Counted from the stretch's first letter, positions 42,127-51,764 are shown. The stretch is DNA of 64,000 nucleotides from Arsukibacterium tuosuense (GCF_900215315.1 NZ_OBEB01000002.1:434001-498000), one strand, 5' to 3'. A program made the numbers and translations. Notes: generated by a model not told the origin, from the sequence alone.

Positions 42127-42873
42127 TTAATGGCTAAGCCTGAGCAGGTTGTCGCAGATAACCGCTGCGGCAATGCCGACATTCAGCGATTCAGCGCCGC
42201 CAAAGGCCGGAATGGTAATCTGGCGGCTGACTAGCTGGCCAATATCGTTGCTGATGCCATTGGCTTCATTACCCAGCACAATATAACCACCGGCGGCCTC
42301 TAGCTTAAGCTGATGAACATTTTCCCCGCCCAGATAAGCGCCGTATACCGGCAGGCTGGCATGGGCCAGGGCGTCGGCCAGTGGCAGGTAATGTAATTGC
42401 ACCCGCAGGAATGAGCCTTTGGCGGCGGCTATAACTTTGGGGTTGTAGCAATCAGCGGTATCGGGCGAGCACAGAATATGCTCGATGCCATACCAGTCGG
42501 CGATGCGGATAATAGTGCCGAGGTTGCCCGGGTCATTGATGTTATCCAGCACCAGGGTCCAGCTGTGCGCTTTTGCGCTAAATAGCGGCCACTGGGGCAT
42601 TGCCACTACTGCCAGTGCGGCATCATTACTACTATAAGTACCATTTTTTACCAGTTCGTCACTGCTGCATGGCTGCAGCATTGCAGCAGCTTTCACCGCC
42701 AGGCTGTGCTGCTGGATAAAAGCATCGGTGGCAAATAATGCCGGCACTGTCCAGCCTGAGGCTAAGACTTCCAGCACCGCTTTTTCGCCTTCGACAAAAA
42801 ACAACTGCTCGGCTTTACGGTACTTTTTCAGGTGCAGCGATTTAATCAGCTTGGCCCATTTGATACTTATCAT
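42127..42873 (-). CDS. SpoU/TrmH-family RNA 2'-O-methyltransferase
   Basis: 248 residues. An N-terminal substrate-binding domain (KSLHLKKYRKAEQLFFVEGEKAVLE) precedes a SPOUT domain with its three motifs: DNINDPGNLGTIIRIADWYG (about 110-129), LGNEANGIS (about 196-204) and SLNVGIAAAVI (about 228-238). The deep trefoil knot binds S-adenosylmethionine and methylates ribose in rRNA or tRNA. Which nucleotide cannot be told from sequence. Confidence 0.9.
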   Translation of the reverse strand: MISIKWAKLIKSLHLKKYRKAEQLFFVEGEKAVLEVLASGWTVPALFATDAFIQQHSLAVKAAAMLQPCSSDELVKNGTYSSNDAALAVVAMPQWPLFSAKAHSWTLVLDNINDPGNLGTIIRIADWYGIEHILCSPDTADCYNPKVIAAAKGSFLRVQLHYLPLADALAHASLPVYGAYLGGENVHQLKLEAAGGYIVLGNEANGISNDIGQLVSRQITIPAFGGAESLNVGIAAAVICDNLLRLSH

Positions 42874-42973
42874 GCTGTTGGCTTTGGTCGGTGAATATTA
42901 CGGCTATTTTAACCAGACTTTGCTGTGCTGTCTGATTTTATCGGCGATAAATTATTGAGCTTGGCCTTGAGTG

Positions 42974-43061
42974 TGACACTGAACGTCTCCAGATATGTAG
43001 CAGAAGCATGCAACCATTCGACGCGGGCAGGGTCTGTAAAGACAGTCCCGACTCAGTGTCA
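42974..43061 (+). promoter_or_regulatory. Structured leader upstream of the HPF-like gene
   Basis: TGACACTGA (42974-42982) and TCAGTGTCA (43053-43061) are perfect 9-bp inverted repeats about 70 bases apart. Inside, GGG-CTGT / ACAG-CCC (43030-43049) forms a hairpin with one T-T mismatch. The outer right arm ends a few bases before the AGGAG ribosome site of the HPF-like gene, so folding could affect its translation. Speculative. Confidence 0.35.
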
Positions 43062-43078
43062 TTTAACAGGAGTAGTCT

Positions 43079-43462
43079 ATGCAAGTTCAAATTAACAGTG
43101 ACCGTAATATTCAGGCCGACGAGCGGCTGGCAGAATTTGTGCGCGAGACACTACACACTAAATTAAGCCGGTTTGCCGACCACGTAACCCGGATTGAAGT
43201 GCATTTAAGCGATGAGAATGGCAATACCAAGCACGCCGGCAACGATAAGCGCTGCTTATTAGAAGCCCGGCCGGAAGGAATGGAACCGATAGCGATTACT
43301 GAGCATGCCGCGACGGTGGGCCAGGCCGTATCCGGTGCCGCGGATAAACTGCAACGCAAATTAAGTTCGGCTGTAGGTAAGCTGCGCGACAAGCACACCC
43401 GGGCCGGTAGCCCGGATTTCTCTGAACCAGAACCTGAAATTATCGAGCCTGAACAGGTTTAA
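43079..43462 (+). CDS. HPF/RaiA-family ribosome-associated protein
   Basis: 127 residues resembling the sigma-54 modulation/HPF family: an MQVQINSDRNIQADERLAEFV start, a TKLSRFADHVTRIEVHLSDENG strand-helix-strand, KRCLLEARPEGMEPIAITEH, then helix AVSGAADKLQRKLSSAVGKLRDK. The acidic tail (PEPEIIEPEQV) resembles RaiA/YfiA ends. HPF-type proteins bind the 30S decoding region and inactivate ribosomes under stress. An AGGAG ribosome site and a strong terminator make it monocistronic. Confidence 0.82.
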   Translation: MQVQINSDRNIQADERLAEFVRETLHTKLSRFADHVTRIEVHLSDENGNTKHAGNDKRCLLEARPEGMEPIAITEHAATVGQAVSGAADKLQRKLSSAVGKLRDKHTRAGSPDFSEPEPEIIEPEQV

Positions 43463-43480
43463 CCGGCCTGCATTACCGAT

Positions 43481-43507
43481 AAAAACGGCGCCCTGGGCGC
43501 CGTTTTT
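43481..43507. terminator. Bidirectional intrinsic terminator
   Basis: AAAAACGGCGCC (43481-43492) pairs with GGCGCCGTTTTT (43496-43507) around a 3-base loop. It ends the HPF-like gene and, in the opposite direction, the amidohydrolase gene. Confidence 0.9.
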
Positions 43508-43515
43508 ATTAGCTT

Positions 43516-45195
43516 TTATGGTTGGCCGTTGCGCTTATATTTTTGCTGGCCATGCACCCAGGTTTGCTCAGGCAGTACCTGCCATAACTGGCTGGGATCA
43601 ATATTAAAGATATCCTGATCAACCAGAATAAAGTCAGCCCAGCTACCCGGGGCCAGGGTGCCAAGGGTGTCTTCCTGAAAGGCACCGTAGGCAGCATCGA
43701 CGGTAAATGAGCGCAATGCTTCTGTCAGTGTCAGACGTTGCTCTGGCAGCCAGCCACCTTCAGGTTGATTTTGTTGATCCTGGCGGGTAACTGAGGCGTG
43801 TAAGCCATGAAACGGATTGGCCAGTTCTACCGGGAAATCAGAGCCACCGACAATAATGCTGCCCTGGTCGATAAAGCTACGCCAGGCATAGGCGCCCCGT
43901 AAGCGAGCAACACCCAGCCGGTCACCCGCCATATTTTTATCAGAGGTCGCATGCACCGCCTGCATCGATGGCAGTACATTTAACGTTTTAAAACGCGGTA
44001 TATCGTTCGGCGCCACTATCTGGGCATGTTCTATCCGGTGGCGGCCTGCCAGCCGCTGTTCAGGGGTGGCCAGTTGTTCAAACCGATCTAACGCCAGCCG
44101 GTTGGCACGGTCACCAATGGCATGCACATTAGCCTGAAACCCCGCGTTCATTGTCAGCTGCATAATCTGAGTTAATGCATCAGGCTGGGTGACCAGTAAG
44201 CCGGTCTGGCCGGGCTGATCGCTGTAATCTGCCAGCAGGGCGGCACCGCGACTGCCCAGCGCACCGTCGCCATAAATTTTAACCGAGCGGATATCCAGCC
44301 AGTCTTGTGGATCGTCGACAATGCCCTGCTCCAGCCAGCGGCCCAGTTCCGGATCTTTCGCTGACAACATGGCATACAAGCGCAGTGGTAGCTGACTGGT
44401 GTCAGCCAGTTGCTGATAAATATCAGCCAGCCCGGTATCGACTCCCGCATCGTGCACGCTGGTAATACCCAATGCCAGCAAATGCTCAAATGCCAGCTGC
44501 AACGCAGCGGTTTTATCATCACTGGTCGGCGCCGGGATTTGTCGTTGCACCAGTTGCATCGCATTGTCGATTAACACGCCGGTTGGGTTACCCTCGGCGT
44601 CACGTATAATTTCGCCGCCAGGCGGGTCCAGGGTATCCTTGCTGATGCCGGCTGCTGCCAGCGCTTTGCTGTTAGCCCAACCGGCGTGGGCATCTATCCT
44701 AACCAGCCAGACCGGCCGGTCAGCAATGGCTTCGTCCAGTAAACTTTTATCCGGGAACGCTTTATTGTCCCACAGCACCTGGTTCCAGCCGCGGCCAATA
44801 ACCCAGGGCGCCTGTGGCTGACTGGCAGCAAAGCGGGAGACCTCTGCTACGGTAGCCTGCTCACTGGCTATGCCGCGTAAATCGGCCTGGTTTAAGTACT
44901 CACCCAGCCCCAGCATATGGCCATGCCCGTCAATTAAACCGGGTAGCATTGTTTTACCGGCACCATCCACCTTACGGGCACTGGCATATTGTTGCAGCAG
45001 GGCCTCATTACCGCGGGCCAGCACTTTGCCGCTGGCATCATCAAACGCCATTACGGTAAAGGGCACCAGCTGCCGTTCAGCGTTAAAACCATAACCGTTA
45101 ATGTTATGGATTAGCACCGGATCAGCAGTAACAGCACCACTGACCAGTAAGCTGGAGAACAGGCTGGCAAGCAGCAGAGAAGTACGTTGTTTCAT
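43516..45195 (-). CDS. Exported amidohydrolase (YtcJ-like metal-dependent hydrolase)
   Basis: 559 residues with a signal peptide (cleavage near VTA). The metal motif GLIDGHGHMLG gives Asp89, His91 and His93. VRIDAHAGWANSKAL, KIYGDGALGSRGA, NVHAIGDRANRLAL and RIEHAQIV are the consecutive YtcJ-family motifs, and GGSDFPVELANPFHGLHA supplies the late Asp. A composite domain closes the N and C termini (APGSWADFILVDQDIFNI). Probably hydrolyses an amide of unknown identity in the periplasm. Confidence 0.88.
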   Translation of the reverse strand: MKQRTSLLLASLFSSLLVSGAVTADPVLIHNINGYGFNAERQLVPFTVMAFDDASGKVLARGNEALLQQYASARKVDGAGKTMLPGLIDGHGHMLGLGEYLNQADLRGIASEQATVAEVSRFAASQPQAPWVIGRGWNQVLWDNKAFPDKSLLDEAIADRPVWLVRIDAHAGWANSKALAAAGISKDTLDPPGGEIIRDAEGNPTGVLIDNAMQLVQRQIPAPTSDDKTAALQLAFEHLLALGITSVHDAGVDTGLADIYQQLADTSQLPLRLYAMLSAKDPELGRWLEQGIVDDPQDWLDIRSVKIYGDGALGSRGAALLADYSDQPGQTGLLVTQPDALTQIMQLTMNAGFQANVHAIGDRANRLALDRFEQLATPEQRLAGRHRIEHAQIVAPNDIPRFKTLNVLPSMQAVHATSDKNMAGDRLGVARLRGAYAWRSFIDQGSIIVGGSDFPVELANPFHGLHASVTRQDQQNQPEGGWLPEQRLTLTEALRSFTVDAAYGAFQEDTLGTLAPGSWADFILVDQDIFNIDPSQLWQVLPEQTWVHGQQKYKRNGQP

Positions 45196-45317
45196 CGAAA
45201 ACCTTTAATGTTGTCAATAAGCTGGCGATAACTATAGCAGCAATAAGCCTGGCGGGACATGCACCGCGGCTGGCAGGCGATTAGTTGCGACAAAAGCCGG
45301 TTGGCTGAAACATCCGC

Positions 45318-46688
45318 TTACTGATTACTGGTAAGTCGTACCGGATCGAGTAACTCTTGCAGCTGTTCTTTAGTTAAATCGGTATGTTCCAGCGCTACAT
45401 CCAGCACGGGTCGTTGTTGCTGATAGGCCTGCTTGGCAATAGCTGCCGCTTTTTCATAGCCTATTACCGGGTTTAACGCTGTTACCAGAATTGGGTTTTT
45501 ATCCAGAGAGCGGTCAATATTCGGCTGGTTCACTGTAAAGCCGCTGATCGCTTTATCAGCCAGGGCAATACAGCCATTACTCAGTAGCTCGATACTTTGC
45601 AGCAGGTTATAACCAATCACAGGCAGCATCACATTCAGTTCAAAATTACCTGACTGGCCGGCAACGGTAATAGTGGTGTCGTTACCTATTACCTGGGCGC
45701 TTAGCATGGCAACGGCTTCCGGAATAACCGGGTTTACTTTGCCGGGCATAATTGACGAGCCAGGCTGCAGCGCCGGCAGTTCAATTTCGGCCAAACCGGC
45801 CAGCGGGCCTGAGTTCATCCAGCGTAGGTCATTACTTATTTTCAGCAGGGCCACGGCCAGGGTTTTTAATGCGCCAGAGCAAGCTACTGACACATCCTGC
45901 GAGCCGATATTAAAAAAGAAATCGTTGCTGGAACTTAGCTGCAGGCCGGTATCCGTGCTCAGGTGACGGGCAAAGCAGCTGGCAAATTCCGGGTGAGTAT
46001 TAACGCCGCTACCTACAGCCGTGCCACCCTGAGCCAGCTGCTGTAAACGCGGTAGTTGCTGTTGCAACAGCTGCTCTGCGTGAGCCAGCTGACTTTGCCA
46101 GCCCCCCAGCACCTGTTCAAACCTGACTGGCATGGCATCCATTAAATGGGTACGGCCGGTTTTTACAATGTTGCCAATTTGCTGGCTTTTTACCACTAAC
46201 ACAGCCTGAATATGGCGCAAGGCCGGAATGAGCTGATTATTGATTGCCAGGGCACTGCTCAACTGGATAGCGGTCGGGATAACATCATTGCTGCTCTGGC
46301 CGGCGTTGACATGGTCATTAGGGTGCACCTGCTGACCCAGCTGCTTGCTGGCCAGGGTGGCAAGCACTTCATTAACATTCATATTGCTGCTGGTGCCGGA
46401 GCCGGTCTGAAACACATCAACCGGATAATGTTCCAGCTCTGTGTTAGCAAGCTGTTGCTCCGTAGCATAAATAATGGCACCGGCTATTGCCGGGTCTAAC
46501 TCGCCCAGCTCACTGTTAGCGGTTGCAGCGGCTTTTTTGATGCGCAGAATAGCCTGAATAAAAGCCCGCGGCAGGGTAAGCGGGCTTAACTTGAAGTTGT
46601 CAACGGCGCGCTGCGTCTGGGCCTGATACAGCGCGTTTGCGGGCACTTGCAATTCGCCCATGCTGTCATGTTCAATCCGGGTTGCCAT
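45318..46688 (-). CDS. fumC: Class II fumarate hydratase
   Basis: 456 residues. The GSSIMPGKVNP signature of the fumarase/aspartase superfamily is at about 312-322. TGSGTSSNMNVNEVLA, DHVNAGQSSNDVIPTA and KTGRTHLMDAMPV (active-site His) are also present, with the C-terminal helix ending in LLDPVRLTSNQ. The heat-stable, iron-free enzyme interconverts fumarate and malate in the TCA cycle. Separate promoter likely; the next gene upstream is an S10 peptidase 86 bases away. Confidence 0.93.
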   Translation of the reverse strand: MATRIEHDSMGELQVPANALYQAQTQRAVDNFKLSPLTLPRAFIQAILRIKKAAATANSELGELDPAIAGAIIYATEQQLANTELEHYPVDVFQTGSGTSSNMNVNEVLATLASKQLGQQVHPNDHVNAGQSSNDVIPTAIQLSSALAINNQLIPALRHIQAVLVVKSQQIGNIVKTGRTHLMDAMPVRFEQVLGGWQSQLAHAEQLLQQQLPRLQQLAQGGTAVGSGVNTHPEFASCFARHLSTDTGLQLSSSNDFFFNIGSQDVSVACSGALKTLAVALLKISNDLRWMNSGPLAGLAEIELPALQPGSSIMPGKVNPVIPEAVAMLSAQVIGNDTTITVAGQSGNFELNVMLPVIGYNLLQSIELLSNGCIALADKAISGFTVNQPNIDRSLDKNPILVTALNPVIGYEKAAAIAKQAYQQQRPVLDVALEHTDLTKEQLQELLDPVRLTSNQ

Positions 46689-46774
46689 TGCAGGCTCCTT
46701 TTCCTTATTAATATTAAGGCTGAACCTATAGCATGGGATCCTTTTCGCTGCTTCTCAAGGCAGCGAGCTCAAAG

Positions 46775-48289
46775 TTAGTACTTTGCCGCCTGGCCCTCTG
46801 CAGGTAGCGCATTTAAAATAAACTCGCGCAAATCGTCATTTGATTTCTTTAAGTCTTCGGCGCGTAAGTACATCATATGGCCGCTGCGATAGCCTTTGAA
46901 GCTCATCCGGTCTTTCATTTTGCCGCTTGGATCCAGCTGCCACATATTGTATTTGGCATCGAAATAATTGGTGGCACCGTCATAGTAGCCTGACTGGGTC
47001 AGTACCTGCAGGTACGGGTTCTGGGCCATGGCCTGGCGCAGGTTTTCACCGGTGTTATCGTTACTTCTATCCCACGGGTGCACTGGCCCGAACATATTGT
47101 ATTTTACATCGGTTTTGTAGTTCAGCTCGTTACGCAGGTAATGGTTAATTGCCGGCGTAAACGAGTGCAGCCAGGAGGTCAGCTCAGCCCAGTAATCGGG
47201 GCGTTCGCCCACATCGTTTTTATCCAGCCCCAGATAGCGGGAATCGAGCCGGCCCACTGTCTGGCCACGATCGCGTAGCAGCTCTTTCCAGTAATAACTG
47301 GTGCTGATATCCAGATTGCTGCGCAGCACATTTTGCACGCTGATCCCCGAGTAACGGCTAACCTGCTCGGCAATCCGCTGTTTTTCCTCACTGCTAATCA
47401 TATTGCCTTTGGCCAGCGCTGGCAGGTACTGATTAATGGTAAATTCTTCTACTTCTGGCAGAATGTCGTAAAGATCTTTTTGTTGTAAATCGGCGGCCAG
47501 TTTCTGATGATACCAGGCGGTGGCGGCAAAATAAGGCAGGCGGTTGGCCGCTTTTACCGGACCATCACGACTGATACCAATATCAGTAGGTGATACCAGC
47601 ACCACACCATTTAAGTACATCCACTGCTGGTTTTGCAGCGCCAGCGCCAGGCCGGAGACCCGGGTAGTGCCATAGCTCTCACCAATTAAAAACTTCGGAG
47701 AACTCCAGCGTTCATAGCGGCTGACAAAGCTGTTAATCCACTCTGCCAGGTAGGTAACATCAGCGTTGGTGCCAAAAAACATTTTTTGTTGCTGATCTTT
47801 GCCGGGCATTTTGCCCTCTTTATCTGGCAGCACCCGTGAATAGCCGGTATTGACCGGGTTAACAAACACAATATCGGCTACGTCCAAAACTGAATGCGGG
47901 TTGGTTTTAACGCCATATGGCTGCACCGGATAACCTTCGTCATCAACATTGAGGGTTTTAGGGCCGGTATAGGCAACATGCATCCAGACCGACGCAGAAC
48001 CCGGACCACCGTTAAACGAAATCAACAGCGGCCGTTTTGCCGTGTCTTTAATATCAGTGCGCTGATAATAGGTATAAAACAGGGTGGCAGTAGGGTTACC
48101 CTCGCTGTCCCACACAGGCTGGGTGCCGGTATGTGCTTTGTAGTTAACTCTTTTGCCATTGATTTCGGTGCGGTGTTCGGTGGTGACCACCGAGTCAGCT
48201 TCAATTTGAATTTGCTCAGCAGCATGCAGGTGCCAGCTAGCCATTAACAGGGCGGCAAAAAGGCCGCTGATTTTGATAAAACGCAGCAT
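46775..48289 (-). CDS. Exported S10-family serine carboxypeptidase
   Basis: 504 residues with a signal peptide (cleavage near LHA). SFNGGPGSASVWMH (93-98 oxyanion region), LIGESYGTTR with nucleophile Ser205, and SGHMMYL with His471 form the S10 triad layout; the Asp lies around residue 420-440. Bacterial S10 enzymes of this type remove C-terminal residues from peptides outside the cytoplasm. It is one of several exported peptidases in this window. Divergent from the bacterioferritin operon. Confidence 0.88.
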   Translation of the reverse strand: MLRFIKISGLFAALLMASWHLHAAEQIQIEADSVVTTEHRTEINGKRVNYKAHTGTQPVWDSEGNPTATLFYTYYQRTDIKDTAKRPLLISFNGGPGSASVWMHVAYTGPKTLNVDDEGYPVQPYGVKTNPHSVLDVADIVFVNPVNTGYSRVLPDKEGKMPGKDQQQKMFFGTNADVTYLAEWINSFVSRYERWSSPKFLIGESYGTTRVSGLALALQNQQWMYLNGVVLVSPTDIGISRDGPVKAANRLPYFAATAWYHQKLAADLQQKDLYDILPEVEEFTINQYLPALAKGNMISSEEKQRIAEQVSRYSGISVQNVLRSNLDISTSYYWKELLRDRGQTVGRLDSRYLGLDKNDVGERPDYWAELTSWLHSFTPAINHYLRNELNYKTDVKYNMFGPVHPWDRSNDNTGENLRQAMAQNPYLQVLTQSGYYDGATNYFDAKYNMWQLDPSGKMKDRMSFKGYRSGHMMYLRAEDLKKSNDDLREFILNALPAEGQAAKY

Positions 48290-48513
48290 AAACAGCTCTC
48301 TTGTTTGGAATTACAGGGTTACTGTAACGCCAAAATCACCTGTTGCGAAGTCGCGATGCGACTGACTGCAGTTTTACAGGATAATCCGGCAGCAAGCTTG
48401 ATGAAAATACGAATACTTATTAATTGTATAGCTATGATTTTACAAGTATTTTTGCTTAAATTAACCTGATGGCCTATGCTATGAGCATTGATTCTGTTTA
48501 CCGGAGCCGCATT

Positions 48514-48987
48514 ATGCAAGGCAACCCCAAAGTACTTAGTAAATTAAATGAAGTACTTACCTTTGAGCTAACCTCAATAAATCAGTATTTTCTGCATGCC
48601 CGTATCTATAAAAACTGGGGCCTGCAAGCGCTGAATGACGTGTGCTATAAAAAGTCGATTAAAGATATGAAGCAGGCCGACGAGCTGATTGAGCGGATTT
48701 TAATGCTGGAAGGCTTACCGAATTTACAGGCTCTGGGTAAATTGCGGATTGGCGAAGATACCGAAGAAATGCTGCAGTGCGATATGGATTTTCAGTACGA
48801 ACAGCTACCCTTATTGCGCGAAGCCATTGCCTTGTGCGAAACCGAACAAGATTATGTCAGCCGCGATATATTGACTGACATACTGGAATACGAAGAAGAG
48901 CACATCGACTGGCTGGAAACCCAGCAACATCAAATTAGCGTAATGGGGCTGGCGAATTACCTGCAAGCTCAGGTTGGAGGCCAGTAA
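48514..48987 (+). CDS. bfr: Bacterioferritin subunit, haem-binding, ferroxidase-defective
   Basis: 157 residues from ATG 48514 (CCGGAG ribosome site; the first homologous residue follows directly). Four-helix ferritin pattern with Met52, the haem ligand of bacterioferritin. At the diiron site Glu18, Glu127 and His130 are kept, but positions 51, 54 and 94 are Asp, Gln and Gln instead of Glu, His and Glu, so the centre is probably inactive. The next gene has the opposite combination. The pair therefore resembles the heteromeric BfrA/BfrB bacterioferritins of Neisseria and pseudomonads. Stores iron in 24-mers in the cytoplasm. Confidence 0.9.
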   Translation: MQGNPKVLSKLNEVLTFELTSINQYFLHARIYKNWGLQALNDVCYKKSIKDMKQADELIERILMLEGLPNLQALGKLRIGEDTEEMLQCDMDFQYEQLPLLREAIALCETEQDYVSRDILTDILEYEEEHIDWLETQQHQISVMGLANYLQAQVGGQ

Positions 48988-48989
48988 TT

Positions 48990-49457
48990 ATGAAAGGTAA
49001 TCAACAGGTAATATCAGCACTAAACGAATTATTAGCCAACGAACTGGCGGCAATGGACCAGTACTTTATTCATTCGCGGATGTATCACGACTGGGGCCTG
49101 CACAAGTTATTTCAGCGGATTGATCATGAATTCGATGACGAAAAGGGCCATGCTTCTAAGCTGATTGAACGAATTCTGTTTTTGGAAGGTACGCCTGATT
49201 TAAAGAACCGCGACGCCATTCATGTTGGTAAAGACGTACCGGCGATGTTGCAGAATGATTTAAACGTAGAATATACCGTGGCAAAACTGCTGAAAAAAAC
49301 CATGGCATTATGCGAGAAAGAGCAGGACTACGTCAGTCGCGATATGTTACAGCAGTTACTGGATGATACAGAAAACGACCACGCGCACTGGCTGGAACAG
49401 CAGCTGCGGCTGATTAAGATGCTCGGTCTGGAAAACTACCTGCAGTCGCAAATGTAG
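48990..49457 (+). CDS. bfr: Bacterioferritin subunit, ferroxidase-competent, lacking the haem Met
   Basis: 155 residues, starting two bases after the previous stop. The ferroxidase residues Glu18, Glu51, His54, Glu94, Glu128 and His131 are all present (the last two shifted by a one-residue insertion in ENDH). Position 52, the haem-ligand Met, is Lys. It complements the upstream subunit, so a mixed shell would have both haem and iron oxidation. Followed by a strong terminator. Confidence 0.9.
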   Translation: MKGNQQVISALNELLANELAAMDQYFIHSRMYHDWGLHKLFQRIDHEFDDEKGHASKLIERILFLEGTPDLKNRDAIHVGKDVPAMLQNDLNVEYTVAKLLKKTMALCEKEQDYVSRDMLQQLLDDTENDHAHWLEQQLRLIKMLGLENYLQSQM

Positions 49458-49482
49458 TCGCGTTTTAACAACGAATATCCAG

Positions 49483-49513
49483 AAAGCCGGCAGCTATTAT
49501 TGCCGGCTTTTTT
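49483..49513 (+). terminator. Terminator of the bacterioferritin operon
   Basis: AAAGCCGGCA (49483-49492) pairs with TGCCGGCTTT (49501-49510) and ends in six T residues. Confidence 0.88.
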
Positions 49514-49609
49514 ATTACACTCGCTTACACTTTATTAAGCTGCATATTTTGGCCTGTCCCGTGGCTTTATGTTAATTTCCAGACATGATTTTTTACTGAG
49601 CATCAATCT

Positions 49610-51742
49610 ATGTATAGAAATGTAGTCACTATGCTACTGGCCGCCAGTTGTGTCAGTAGTTTCTGGCTTAACGCCAACGATCTTGACCTTAACGTGCCGC
49701 CGGTCGCGGTGCAGCAACCTTATACGGTAAGTTCACCACATGGTGACCGGCAAGACCCTTACTACTGGCTGCGTGATGACAGCCGTACCTCACCGACTGT
49801 GCTGGATTATCTGCACCGCGAAAACGATTATTTTGCGGCCTATGCCAAAGCCTATCAGCCATTAACAGACAAACTGACCGACGAGATTATTGGCCGGATT
49901 AAACAGGACGATAGCTCGGTTCCGTATACCAAAGGTGACTACAGCTATTACAGCCGTTATGAAACCGGTAAGGAATACCCTATTTATGCCCGTAAATCGT
50001 TAGAGGATGGCACCGAGCAGGTGATGCTGGACGTAAATCAGCTGGCTGCAGATAAAGATTATTACCGGGTAGCAAACTGGCAGGTCAGCCCGGATCAGAA
50101 CCTGCTGGCCTATCTGGAAGATAGCAGCGGCCGGCGCCAATACACGTTGAAAGTTCGTGATTTACGCACCGGTCAGGATTTAGCAGATCAGTTAACCGGC
50201 TTATCCGGCAGCCTGGCGTGGGCGGCAGATAACCAAACCCTGTATGTGATTCAGAACGACCCGGTGACACTGTTAAGCACCACGGTATTGCAACATAAAC
50301 TCGGTAATTCACCAGCGCAGGCGAAAGCGGTTTATCAGGAGCCTGATAACAGCTTTTATTTAAGCCTTGGTAACAGCCAGGATGATAGCTATGTGATGAT
50401 CACCTCTGAAAGCACGGTGTCGACAGAAATCCGGGTGCAACCTAGCAATCAGCCACAAACAGAATTTAAAGTACTGGCACCGCGTCAGCGCGACTTTCAG
50501 TACAGTGCTGAGCATCATCAGGGCCGCTGGGTTATAAAAACGGACTGGCAGGCAGCAAACTTCCGCTTAATGACTGTCGCCGCTGATAAAATTGGTGACC
50601 GTCAGCATTGGCAGCCCCTGTTGGCGCATGATGAACAGGTATTTATTGAGGACTTTACTGCCTTTGCTAACTACCTGGCAATCAGTGAGCGTAGCAACGG
50701 TCTGCGCCGCATTAAAATTATGCCGTGGCAAGCGCCGGACAAAGCTTTTTATATTGCCTCCGATGAAGCCGCTTATGTCACCCGTTTTGAGAAAAATCCG
50801 GAGCAAAACACCGACTGGCTGCGCTACAGCTATACCTCGCTGACCACACCGAACTCGGTGTATAAACTGAATATGCAAACCGGCGAGAAGCAGCTATTGA
50901 AGCAAACTGAAGTGCTGGGTGATTTTGCGCAAAGCAACTATGTTACTGAGCGGGTCTGGGCCACGGCGGCAGATGGCGCCAAAATACCGGTGTCATTGCT
51001 GTATCGCAAAGGGCTGCAACGTGATGGCACCGCGCCACTGTATCAGTATGCTTATGGCTCTTATGGCAGCTCGTCCGATCCATCATTTCGCTCGACGGTA
51101 TTTTCGCTGGTAGACCGGGGCTTTGTCTATGCCATTGCTCACATTCGTGGTGGTCAGGAAATGGGCCGGCACTGGTATGAAGACGGCAAACTACTTAACA
51201 AAGTCAATACCTTCACCGACTACATTGCGGTAACCGATCACCTGGTTGCTAATAACTATGTGGCGAAAGATAAAGTATTTGGTATGGGCGGCAGTGCCGG
51301 TGGCCTGTTGATGGGGGCCGTTGCCAATATGGCACCGCAGAAATACCGGGCGCTGATAGCTCACGTGCCCTTCGTCGATGTGGTCACCACCATGTTGGAC
51401 GAATCCATTCCGCTTACCACCAACGAGTTTGACGAATGGGGTAATCCAAAGGAAAAAGCGTATTACGATTATATGCTGGCCTATTCGCCTTATGACCAGC
51501 TAAGCAAGCAGGCTTATCCGGCCCTGTATGTGACAACAGGTTTATATGACTCGCAGGTGCAGTATTTTGAACCGGCTAAATGGGTGGCCAAATTACGGAC
51601 TCATAAAACCGACCAGAACCCGCTGCTGTTCAAAACCAATATGGAGGCCGGTCACGGCGGTAAGTCAGGCCGGTTCTCGCGCCTGGCGGAGTATGCGCAG
51701 GAATATGCGTTTATCCTGAACCTGCTTGGAATTGATGAATAG
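49610..51742 (+). CDS. ptrB: Oligopeptidase B-like S9 serine peptidase, exported
   Basis: 710 residues with an N-terminal hydrophobic signal (TMLLAASCVSSFWLNA), unusual because E. coli PtrB is cytoplasmic. HGDRQDPYYWLRDDSR is the S9A entry; a beta-propeller covers about 80-420. The hydrolase domain has YGSYGSSSDPSF, FVYAIAHIRGGQEMGRHWYEDGK and the nucleophile motif GMGGSAGGLLMG (Ser near 561), with the catalytic His in AGHGGKSGR near 688. It cleaves short peptides, typically after Lys or Arg. Monocistronic, with a terminator downstream. Confidence 0.88.
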   Translation: MYRNVVTMLLAASCVSSFWLNANDLDLNVPPVAVQQPYTVSSPHGDRQDPYYWLRDDSRTSPTVLDYLHRENDYFAAYAKAYQPLTDKLTDEIIGRIKQDDSSVPYTKGDYSYYSRYETGKEYPIYARKSLEDGTEQVMLDVNQLAADKDYYRVANWQVSPDQNLLAYLEDSSGRRQYTLKVRDLRTGQDLADQLTGLSGSLAWAADNQTLYVIQNDPVTLLSTTVLQHKLGNSPAQAKAVYQEPDNSFYLSLGNSQDDSYVMITSESTVSTEIRVQPSNQPQTEFKVLAPRQRDFQYSAEHHQGRWVIKTDWQAANFRLMTVAADKIGDRQHWQPLLAHDEQVFIEDFTAFANYLAISERSNGLRRIKIMPWQAPDKAFYIASDEAAYVTRFEKNPEQNTDWLRYSYTSLTTPNSVYKLNMQTGEKQLLKQTEVLGDFAQSNYVTERVWATAADGAKIPVSLLYRKGLQRDGTAPLYQYAYGSYGSSSDPSFRSTVFSLVDRGFVYAIAHIRGGQEMGRHWYEDGKLLNKVNTFTDYIAVTDHLVANNYVAKDKVFGMGGSAGGLLMGAVANMAPQKYRALIAHVPFVDVVTTMLDESIPLTTNEFDEWGNPKEKAYYDYMLAYSPYDQLSKQAYPALYVTTGLYDSQVQYFEPAKWVAKLRTHKTDQNPLLFKTNMEAGHGGKSGRFSRLAEYAQEYAFILNLLGIDE

Positions 51743-51764
51743 GTATTTACCTTATGAAAGAAAG

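Noticed and set aside
48412-48450. Operator upstream of bfr (AATACTT/AAGTATT)
   Set aside because: Seven-bp arms 25 bases apart match no iron regulator I know; AT-rich background makes chance likely.
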